NCBI RefSeq assembly: GCF_005768555.2
Contig: NZ_VCHX02000165.1
Coordinates: forward strand, 1 to 64,000
Reading direction: 5' to 3'
Length of the DNA stretch: 64,000 nt
DNA from: Streptomyces sporangiiformans
GTDB taxonomy: Bacteria; Actinomycetota; Actinomycetes; Streptomycetales; Streptomycetaceae
Under the pieces are notes generated by a model. It saw nothing but the letters and a program-made list of their open reading frames with translations. It was not told where the DNA came from and did not search any database. The stretch's first letter is position 1; every line of letters starts with the position of its first letter. Positions 51,809 to 58,799 of the stretch are shown here, one piece after another. The position numbers and the translations under genes were made by a program.

Positions 51809-52954
51809 TCAGCGGGACAGCACCGTGCAGGCGCTCACACCTGGGGCGCCGTACACATGGGTGAAACCGACTCTGGGACGGCCCGGGACCTGGCGCTCGC
51901 CGGCCCGGCCGCGCAGTTGCTGGACGATCTCGTGGACCTGGCGCAGTCCGGAGGCGCCGATGGGTTCGCCGTTGGCGATGCAGCCGCCATCGGTGTTGAC
52001 CGGCAGCGTTCCGCCGATCTCGGTGGCGCCGGAGGCGACCAGCCGCTCCTGCTCGCCGTCCTCGCAGAACCCGCATTCGGCCATGTGCATGACCTCGGCG
52101 CCGCTCTCGGTGTCCTGCAGCTGGCAGACGTCGATGTCGCCGGGACCGATTCCCGCCTCCTCGAACGCGGCTGCTGACGCGTCACGGCTGACACTGGTCA
52201 GCTCGCCGCCCGGGATCGAGGGGCTGAAGACCTCGAACGAGCCGAAGCGCCGGGTACGCACGGCCACCGAGCGCAAGGTGACCGGCGTGCCGTCCAGGGT
52301 GCGGGCGGCCTCGGGTGAGCAGAGCACCAACGCGACCGCGCCGGCTCCCGGGGAGCAGAACATGTACCGGGTCAGCGGGTCACTGACCATGCCGGAGTCG
52401 AGGATCTCGTCGGCCGAGAGCGGCTTGCGGCGCCACGCCTCGGGAGTCAGACCACCGTTGCGGTACGCCTTCTCGGCGACCAGTGCCAGGGTGCGCGGGG
52501 TGATCGCGTGGTCGTACATATAGCGCTGGATCTTCATACCGAAGAACTGGGTCGTCACCATCAGCCCGTCGCTGCCGTACTCCGCTCCCAGCCCCCAGTC
52601 CTCGGGGCGGGGGTCGAAAGCGCCGCGCGGGTGTTTGTCGAAACCGACGGCGAGGACGACGTCCGCCATGCCGGAGCGGATCGCGTTCACGGCGGAGACC
52701 AGTGCGCTGCCGCCGGTGGCGCAGCCGTTCTTGACATTGACGAACGGCAGGCCGGTGAGACCGAGTTGGGCCACCAGAGTGTCGGCGAGGCCGGCGCTGT
52801 CACTGCCGCCGAACGCGGCTCGCACCCGCGACCAGTCGATCCCTGCGTCCGCCAGCGCGGCATTCACCGCGCTGACGGCGAGCTGTCGGCCACTCGCCTC
52901 CGACCGGCCGAACGGGGTGCGCCCGGCGCCGCAGATCAGGACGTCGGTACTCAT
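51809..52954 (-). CDS. Ltp-type thiolase-fold protein (lipid-transfer/aldolase family)
   Basis: 381 aa. Thiolase fold with Cys in VNVKNGCATGGSAL at residue 78. Unusually, the usual His of GHP is replaced: GGCIANGEPIGASG. No SCP2 domain is present. It is adjacent to a DUF35/OB-fold protein (52951), with 4-nt overlap, an arrangement of Ltp2-type retro-aldolases in steroid side-chain degradation. So thiolase chemistry is doubtful and aldol cleavage is more likely. ATG 52954. Confidence 0.85.
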   Translation of the reverse strand: MSTDVLICGAGRTPFGRSEASGRQLAVSAVNAALADAGIDWSRVRAAFGGSDSAGLADTLVAQLGLTGLPFVNVKNGCATGGSALVSAVNAIRSGMADVVLAVGFDKHPRGAFDPRPEDWGLGAEYGSDGLMVTTQFFGMKIQRYMYDHAITPRTLALVAEKAYRNGGLTPEAWRRKPLSADEILDSGMVSDPLTRYMFCSPGAGAVALVLCSPEAARTLDGTPVTLRSVAVRTRRFGSFEVFSPSIPGGELTSVSRDASAAAFEEAGIGPGDIDVCQLQDTESGAEVMHMAECGFCEDGEQERLVASGATEIGGTLPVNTDGGCIANGEPIGASGLRQVHEIVQQLRGRAGERQVPGRPRVGFTHVYGAPGVSACTVLSR

Positions 52955-53358
52955 GCGCGCTCCTCGCCCGGTGGCGTGGGCCTGGCGCGCGGAACGCCGT
53001 GGCCCGCGGTCACGGTGAGGGGCATGCCGATGCGGATGTCGTCGTGGTCGTCGAGGTCGAGTACGGCGGCCACCCGCACGTCGTCCGCCAGCTCCACGTA
53101 GCCGACCGCGAACGGCTCGAAGCCACCGGGCGGGGGCTGATAGGGCGGCGACTTGGGGGCGTACCTCTGTACCGTCCAGGTCCACAGTGTGCCCGTGCCC
53201 CGGAGGACCGCCCGGTCGGCCGGCCCTCCGCAGCGTGGACATGCGTCGTCCGCGGGGTAGACCGTCACCGAGCAGTCGGAGCAGCGTGCGCCCTGGAGCC
53301 CGTCGGTCACGGTCGGACTCCGCGGATCCACGACCATCCGGATCAGCGCCCCTGCCAC
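52951..53358 (-). CDS. DUF35/OB-fold, Zn-ribbon domain protein (partner of Ltp)
   Basis: 135 aa. Zinc ribbon CSDCSVTVYPADDACPRCG (two C-x2-C pairs) near residues 26-45, followed by an OB-fold (LWTWTVQRY, FAVGYVELADDVRVAAVLDLD). In cholesterol catabolism such proteins form complexes with hydratase or Ltp-type aldolases. GTG 53358 overlaps the upstream hydratase gene by 16 nt; ATG 53337 is an alternative. It overlaps the Ltp gene by 4 nt. Confidence 0.88.
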   Translation of the reverse strand: MAGALIRMVVDPRSPTVTDGLQGARCSDCSVTVYPADDACPRCGGPADRAVLRGTGTLWTWTVQRYAPKSPPYQPPPGGFEPFAVGYVELADDVRVAAVLDLDDHDDIRIGMPLTVTAGHGVPRARPTPPGEERA

Positions 53359-54131
53359 TTGGGTTCACGCTTCTCCAGGAACGCCGACACGCCTTCGTTC
53401 GCGTCCTCGGAGTTGAGCGCCACGCCGACGGCGAGGTGCTCCATCACCATCAGGGACTGGGTGTCGGCGTCCAGGCTGCGGTCGATCGTCATCTTCGTGA
53501 GCCACATCGTGAAGGGGCTCTTGTCGACGAGGTCCCCGATGAAGTCCTCGACCGTCGCGTCCAGCTTGTCGGCCGGGGCGGACTTGTTGATCAGGCCGAA
53601 CTCGGCGGCCTCGATGCCGGAGAGGAGCTTGCCGGTGAGCATCAGCTCCTTGGTCTTGCGGATGCCGATCATGCGCGGCACCCGGTAGATCGGGCCGGCG
53701 CCGCCGAACAGGGCGCGGCGGATGTGGAAGTCGCCGATCTTGGCGTCGTCCGCGGAGATGGCGAAGTCGCAGGAGATCATGATTTCGAAGCCGCCGGCCG
53801 TGACATGGCCCTCCAGGACGGCGACCGAGGGGGTCTTCATCGAGTAGAGGCGGTCGCACACCTTCGCGGATTTCACGGCGACGTCGATCGCGTTCGACTT
53901 GCCGACGTACTCGGCCTTCAGGCTGTCGAGGTCGAAGCCCGAGCAGAACGTGCCGCCGCGGCCACGGACCACCAGGACCCGCAAATCGGGGTCCTCGTCG
54001 ACCTCGGTGATGATCTCGTCAAGCCGGTCCAGTATCGGCACGGTGACGCAGTTCTTCTTCCACGGACGATTGAGCCACACACGAGCGACGTTGCCGTCAC
54101 GCTCGAACTGGATCTCGTCTTCCACTGCCAT
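53343..54131 (-). CDS. Enoyl-CoA hydratase/isomerase family protein
   Basis: 262 aa. Crotonase motifs: GRGGTFCSGFDLDSLK (oxyanion strand), EGHVTAGGFEIMISCDFAISADDAKIGD and HIRRALFGGAGPIYRVPRMIG. First gene of the ten-gene operon to 44724. A regulon motif site is 21 bp upstream (54152-54165). Hydrates an enoyl-CoA. Confidence 0.92.
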   Translation of the reverse strand: MAVEDEIQFERDGNVARVWLNRPWKKNCVTVPILDRLDEIITEVDEDPDLRVLVVRGRGGTFCSGFDLDSLKAEYVGKSNAIDVAVKSAKVCDRLYSMKTPSVAVLEGHVTAGGFEIMISCDFAISADDAKIGDFHIRRALFGGAGPIYRVPRMIGIRKTKELMLTGKLLSGIEAAEFGLINKSAPADKLDATVEDFIGDLVDKSPFTMWLTKMTIDRSLDADTQSLMVMEHLAVGVALNSEDANEGVSAFLEKREPKWQGR

Positions 54132-54151
54132 GCCCTCACCCTTCCGACCTG

Positions 54152-54165
54152 AACTGAATTGAATT
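54152..54165. promoter_or_regulatory. Regulon motif site c
   Basis: On the minus strand AATTCAATTCAGTT, matching the ARTTSAAYTCARTT consensus. Overlaps the palindrome TGAATT-G-AATTCA (54155-54167). 21 bp before the first gene of the ten-gene operon. Confidence 0.65.
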
Positions 54166-54168
54166 CAC

Positions 54169-54615
54169 TCCGAGTCTGGGAGGCGGAGGATGCCCTGTCA
54201 ACCCCTTGATCGGGACAGGTTCAGGAGAGACTCAACTGTGCGGGCACCAGGAGGGCACCGAGGAGGCGCGAGCGTAACCGCGAACGAGGGTCAGCCGAGG
54301 GCCACGCTTAAACCGAATCCGATTCAAGAGAAGGCGTACGGGATCGACGGTGGCGGGGCCCCTGGCGACGCGGTGGACGGCGGAACGCCTGTGCTCGCGG
54401 TGGGCGGACGCGCCGGGACTGCGCCGTGGTGGAGGGTGCCGAAGCGGAACGACTGGCCCGGGGCGCGACCACCGAGACGCGCTGGGCGGCCGGAGAACGG
54501 GTCGTCCGCGTGGACTTCAGCCCCTGCTGCCGGGTGAGTCGGCCGCGCCGCTGTCGACGACGGGTGAGGCCGAGTTCTGCTGCGGACGGCCAGTGCGTAC
54601 GCGTGCCTCGCCTTC
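54169..54615. other. 447-bp gap without convincing gene
   Basis: Between the ten-gene operon and the next acyl-CoA dehydrogenase. It holds GAATC-C-GATTC at 54315-54325. The plus-strand frame at 54426-54530 (VEGAEAERLARGATTETRWA) looks coding-like but is short and unanchored; possibly a decayed fragment. Confidence 0.4.
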
Positions 54616-55770
54616 TCACGCGGCGGGGCGGACGGCGAGGCCGATGAGTTCGGCGAGCCGGACCCGGTGCCGGTCGGTCGTGCCGAACAGCACCTCGCTG
54701 GTGCGTGCGCGGCGCACGTACAGATGCGCCGGGTGTTCCCAGGTGAAGCCGATACCTCCGTGCAGTTGCACATACTCGGCCGTCGCCAGGCGGAAGGTCT
54801 CGGAGCAGACCACCGCGGCGGCGCAGGCGGCCACCGGCAACTGCGGCGAGCAGGCGGCCGCACAGGCAGACGCGTACGAGGACGCCGAGCGCGCCGCCTC
54901 CAGCGCGACGAGCACGTCGGCCAGCCGGTGCTTGACGGCCTGGAAGGAACCGATGGGGCGCCCGAACTGGTGGCGCTGCGCGACGAAATCGACCGTCGCG
55001 TCCAGCGCGTGCCCGCTGCCGCCGACCTGTTCGGCCGCCAGTGCGGCCCGCCCCGTGTCGAGGGTCGCCGAGACGATGTCTTCGGTGCCTTCCGTGGTGC
55101 CCACGGTGATGGCCGGGGCCCCTCGGAACTCCACGAGCGCCTGTCGCCGCGTCTCGTCCAGGACGCTGCGCGGAGTCCGCCGGCAGGCTTCCGGTGTGGG
55201 CTCACAGGCGAACAGCCGTGGCCCGGCGGGAGTTCGGGCACGTACCAGGATCAGGTCCGCGCCGGCCCCGTCGAGCACGAAGTCCGCCTGGCCGCGCAGC
55301 ACCCAGCCCGAGCCTCCCTGCTCCGCCGTGACCTGCGAGTCGGCGGGGCCGTCGGCGTCGAACCCGGCCACCGTCGCCGTGAGCGTTCCGTCCGCGATCC
55401 GCGGCAGGTAGCGCTCGCATGCCGCGCGGTCACCACTGTGCAGCAGGGCGGGGGCGGCGAGGGCCACCGTGGGCAACAGGGGCGCGCAGTAGAGGGCACG
55501 CCCGGCTTCCTCCAGGGCCACGGCCAGTTCGGCGAACGTGAAGCCCGACCCGCCGTACTCCTCCGGAACGGCCAGCCCATGGACGCCTATCTCGCCCGCG
55601 AGCCGCATCCAGAGCAATTCGTCGTATCCGCGCGGAGTGGCCAGATGCTTGCGGACGCCCTCGGGTCCGCCGGCCTCGGTGTGGAAGTCCCGCAGAACGG
55701 TGCGCAGTTGCCGCTGTTCGTCGGTTTCGGACAGCAACTGGGGGTCGATCTCGGGGTGACGAAGGTGCAT
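54616..55770 (-). CDS. Acyl-CoA dehydrogenase (FadE28-like alpha/beta subunit type)
   Basis: 384 aa. GVHGLAVPEEYGGSGFTFAELAVALEEAGRAL, SSYASACAAACSPQLPVAA and C-terminal QLHGGIGFTWEHPAHLYVRRA. It resembles the short, steroid-type FadE subunits that pair as heterodimers. ATG 55770 has GGAG upstream. The regulon motif (55826-55839) lies 56 bp upstream. Single gene on this side; the operon is 0.5 kb away. Confidence 0.9.
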   Translation of the reverse strand: MHLRHPEIDPQLLSETDEQRQLRTVLRDFHTEAGGPEGVRKHLATPRGYDELLWMRLAGEIGVHGLAVPEEYGGSGFTFAELAVALEEAGRALYCAPLLPTVALAAPALLHSGDRAACERYLPRIADGTLTATVAGFDADGPADSQVTAEQGGSGWVLRGQADFVLDGAGADLILVRARTPAGPRLFACEPTPEACRRTPRSVLDETRRQALVEFRGAPAITVGTTEGTEDIVSATLDTGRAALAAEQVGGSGHALDATVDFVAQRHQFGRPIGSFQAVKHRLADVLVALEAARSASSYASACAAACSPQLPVAACAAAVVCSETFRLATAEYVQLHGGIGFTWEHPAHLYVRRARTSEVLFGTTDRHRVRLAELIGLAVRPAA

Positions 55771-55825
55771 GGCGTGGTCTCCATCGTGCTCGTACGACGC
55801 GGAGTGACCGCTGGGCAAGGTTGAG

Positions 55826-55839
55826 AATTGAACTCAATT
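55826..55839. promoter_or_regulatory. Regulon motif site d
   Basis: AATTGAACTCAATT within a near-perfect palindrome GAATTGA-AC-TCAATTC (55825-55840). Best-formed example of the motif. Upstream of the acyl-CoA dehydrogenase at 54616. Confidence 0.7.
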
Positions 55840-55954
55840 CATGAACCGTAGGCAGCCGCCAGCGAGCGGGCAAGACTGCCGCACGAGTCGATTCAGGCCC
55901 GCGACATGCCCGACACTCCCGCCGGCGGGGCCGGGGCCCGCCCACCGGGGCCGA

Positions 55955-56758
55955 TCACGTAGTGAACCGGCCGCCGTTGGCGAGCAGCACGGCGCCCACC
56001 AGGTTCGCCGCCGCATCGCTCGCGAGAAAGAGGGCGATGTCGGAGATCTCCTCCGGCGTCGCGTACGGACGCACTCGCGGATCGGCGAAGCCGGCACGCA
56101 GCGCCTCGGGCGTGCGGGCCGCCATCCCCGTCTCCGTCGGTCCCGGAGCCACCACGTTCACACGGATCCCGGACGCGACGACCTCTTTGGCCACCGCCTG
56201 ACTCAGGGCGTGCACGCCCGCCTTGGAGGCGGCGTAGTGGGGATAGCCGACGGGGGTGTCGAAGGCCGACGACGAACCGATCACCACGATCGCCCCGGCT
56301 CCGGCGGGCCGCATGGCCCGCACCGCGGCGCGCAGCACATGGAACGTACCGTCCAGATTCACCCGCATCACGCGCCGCCAGGAAGCGTCGTCGAGGGAGT
56401 CGGTGATCTCGATCGGCCGCCCGTCGACCAGTGCGTCCGCGATGCGCTGCTTGGCCTCGGGGTCATCGACCCCGGCCGCGTGCACCAGGACGTCGAGTCG
56501 CCCGTACCGGTCCAGTACGTCCCGTACGACCGCATCGACGGCCGCCGCGTCCGCCACGTCGAGCGCGACCGCGCGAGCGGCGGGCAGCCCCACGGCGACG
56601 GCCGCGGCACCGTCGCCGTTCACGTCCGCCAGGACGACGACCTGCGCTCCTTCCGCGGCCAACTGACGCGCGACCGCGGCACCCATGCCGGAGCCGGCGC
56701 CCGTCACCATCGCGATCTTGCCCGCGAACCTGCCTGTCTGCCCCTCTCCCGCCGCCAA
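55955..56758 (-). CDS. SDR family oxidoreductase
   Basis: 267 aa. TGAGSGMG at residues 20-27, LVHAAGVDD (variant of NNAG), Ser in VIGSSSAF and YAASKAGVHAL, C-terminal LVGAVLLANGGRFTT. 3-alpha/20-beta-HSD-like. Divergent from the Zn-ADH at 56853; a shared 94-bp promoter region holds the motif site e. Confidence 0.9.
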   Translation of the reverse strand: MAAGEGQTGRFAGKIAMVTGAGSGMGAAVARQLAAEGAQVVVLADVNGDGAAAVAVGLPAARAVALDVADAAAVDAVVRDVLDRYGRLDVLVHAAGVDDPEAKQRIADALVDGRPIEITDSLDDASWRRVMRVNLDGTFHVLRAAVRAMRPAGAGAIVVIGSSSAFDTPVGYPHYAASKAGVHALSQAVAKEVVASGIRVNVVAPGPTETGMAARTPEALRAGFADPRVRPYATPEEISDIALFLASDAAANLVGAVLLANGGRFTT

Positions 56759-56786
56759 AGCACTCTCCCTTCACCTCACTGGAATC

Positions 56787-56800
56787 TATTGAACTGACTT
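56787..56800. promoter_or_regulatory. Regulon motif site e (degenerate)
   Basis: TATTGAACTGACTT: TTGAACT and TT positions match the consensus. Lies between the divergent SDR and Zn-ADH genes. Confidence 0.45.
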
Positions 56801-56852
56801 CACCTCTGTTACCGTGACGGCCGCGGGGATGACAAGACCAGGGACGGTGACG

Positions 56853-57893
56853 ATGAGGGCACTGCGACTGACGGCCTGGGGCGAACCCGCGACACCGACC
56901 GAGGTCGAGCGGCCCGTCCCGCACGGCACCGAGGTGCTGGTGCGCGTCGAAGCCGCCGGGCTGTGCCACTCCGACCTGCATGTCATCGACGGGGTTCCGG
57001 GGGCGCTCCCTTACCGGCTTCCGTTCACCCTCGGCCACGAGGTCGCCGGGCGGGCCACGGCGCTGGGGCCCGACGCCGAAGGGGTGACGGCCGGTCAACG
57101 CGTGGTCGTTTACGGACCGTGGGGCTGCGGCGCGTGCGATCGCTGCGCCGCGGGCCGGGACAACTACTGCGACCGGCGTGACACCCTCCCTTGGCATGGC
57201 GTGGGACTGGGCCGTGACGGCGGAATGGCCGAGTATCTGCTCGTCCCGTCCGCCCGCCATCTGGTGCCGATCGACGACTTGCCGGCCGTACAAGCGGCTC
57301 CGCTCTCCGACGCGGGCCTGACGTCGTACCACGCCGTGGCCGGGCTGCGACCCGCGCTCGGGGAGGGCGGCACCGCCGTCGTCATCGGTGTCGGCGGGCT
57401 CGGACACCTGGCGGTGCAGATCCTCCGCGCGACCACCGCGAGCCGCATCCTGGCGGTCGACGTCCGGGAGGATGCCCTGGCTCTGGCGGACCGCTCCGGC
57501 GCGGACTTCGGCACCCTGGTGCGGGCGGACACCGCGCGTGTCTTGCGGACGCGGAGCGGTGGCGCGGGGGCGGACGCCGTACTCGACTTCGTCGGCACCG
57601 CTCAGACACTGGAACTCGCGACCGGCATTCTGCGCCCGGGCGGTGAACTCGCCGTCGTGGGCAGCGGCGGCGGCCGGCTGACGGTCGCCAAGCCGGGCGT
57701 GCTCCCACCGGGGTTCAGGCTCTCACTGCCCTTCTGGGGAACTCGCGCCGAGCTCGCCGAGGTCGTCGGGCTCGCACGCTCGGGGGCGATCCAGGTCGAG
57801 ACGGAGCGGTTCCCGCTGTCCGCCGCCCCGGAGGTCATCGGCCGACTCCGCCGGGGCCAAGTGCGGGGACGGGCCGTACTCGTCCCCGACTGA
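56853..57893 (+). CDS. Zinc-dependent alcohol dehydrogenase (MDR)
   Basis: 346 aa. GLCHSDLHV and GHEVAGRA (catalytic zinc), structural zinc CGACDRCAAGRDNYC (C-x2-C-x2-C-x7-C), Rossmann VIGVGGLGHLAVQILR. It is a paralogue of the ADH at 15320 (same VYGPWGCG-C motif). ATG 56853 (AGGGA about 8 nt upstream) is preferred to GTG 56814. Divergent to the SDR; in the same direction as the next SDR (59 nt gap) and the fusion gene. Confidence 0.92.
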   Translation: MRALRLTAWGEPATPTEVERPVPHGTEVLVRVEAAGLCHSDLHVIDGVPGALPYRLPFTLGHEVAGRATALGPDAEGVTAGQRVVVYGPWGCGACDRCAAGRDNYCDRRDTLPWHGVGLGRDGGMAEYLLVPSARHLVPIDDLPAVQAAPLSDAGLTSYHAVAGLRPALGEGGTAVVIGVGGLGHLAVQILRATTASRILAVDVREDALALADRSGADFGTLVRADTARVLRTRSGGAGADAVLDFVGTAQTLELATGILRPGGELAVVGSGGGRLTVAKPGVLPPGFRLSLPFWGTRAELAEVVGLARSGAIQVETERFPLSAAPEVIGRLRRGQVRGRAVLVPD

Positions 57894-57952
57894 CCAGGTG
57901 CACGGGCAGCTCAGTGCCCTGTGCCCCACTCCTACTGAAGGGAAGCTCGCCG

Positions 57953-58705
57953 ATGCGCTTCGACGGAAAGGTCGCGATCGTCACCGGAGGGGCCCGGGGC
58001 ATGGGCGCCTCGCACGTCCGTGGGTTGGCCGCGGAGGGCGCCCGGGTCGCCGTCTGCGACCTGCTGGACGACGAGGGAAAGGCTCTGGCCGAGGGCCTCC
58101 CCCACGCGCAGTACCACCACCTCGACGTCACCGACGAAGAGGCATGGCGGTCCGTCGTCCGCACCGTCGAGGACACCTTCGGCCCGGTGGACGTCCTGGT
58201 CAACAACGCGGGGATCATTCACTTCGGCGGCGTGGAAGAGCAGTCGTCCGCACAGTTCCGCCGGATCCTCGACGTCAACCTGGTCGGTGCCTTCCTCGGT
58301 ATGCACACCGTCCTGCCCGGCATGCGCGCCCGCGGTCAGGGCTCGGTCGTCAACATCTCCTCGGCCGCCGGCCTCATGGGTTTCGCCGACGGCATCGGTT
58401 ATGTGGCGAGCAAGTGGGGGGTGCGGGGCATGACCAAGGCCGCGGCGCTGGACATGGCGGGCACCGGGGTGCGCATCAACTCCGTGCATCCGGGCGTCAT
58501 CCGCACGCCGATGGGTGTGAGTGCCTCACCCGAACTGTTCGCCCACCAGCCGGTACCGCGCATCGGGGAGCCCGAGGAGGTCACCCGCATGGTGCTCTTC
58601 CTCGCGAGCGACGACGCCTCCTACACCACGGGCGGCGAGTTCCTCATCGACGGAGGCCAGACCATCGGCCACGCCGGTCAGGCCCACGCGACGGTGGACC
58701 AGTGA
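57953..58705 (+). CDS. SDR family oxidoreductase (3-alpha/20-beta-hydroxysteroid-dehydrogenase-like)
   Basis: 250 aa. TGGARGMG near residues 12-19, LVNNAGIIHFGG, NISSAAGLMGF and YVASKWGVRGMTKAAALD. The GARGMG and SKWGVRGMTK patterns are typical of the 3-alpha/20-beta-HSD subgroup. ATG 57953 with AAGGGAA upstream. Follows the ADH and precedes the fusion gene by 94 nt. Confidence 0.9.
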   Translation: MRFDGKVAIVTGGARGMGASHVRGLAAEGARVAVCDLLDDEGKALAEGLPHAQYHHLDVTDEEAWRSVVRTVEDTFGPVDVLVNNAGIIHFGGVEEQSSAQFRRILDVNLVGAFLGMHTVLPGMRARGQGSVVNISSAAGLMGFADGIGYVASKWGVRGMTKAAALDMAGTGVRINSVHPGVIRTPMGVSASPELFAHQPVPRIGEPEEVTRMVLFLASDDASYTTGGEFLIDGGQTIGHAGQAHATVDQ

Positions 58706-58799
58706 CCCGATCCGCCGAGCAGGTCGGCGGCTGCGCGCACACCCGGGATGCCGCGCTGGAGTACCTGACGCACCGAACGTCAAGAAGGGGTGAGCGCAC

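Noticed and set aside
54350..55824. Two long plus-strand frames opposite the acyl-CoA dehydrogenase at 54616
   Set aside because: Shadows of the minus-strand gene, whose motifs are clear.
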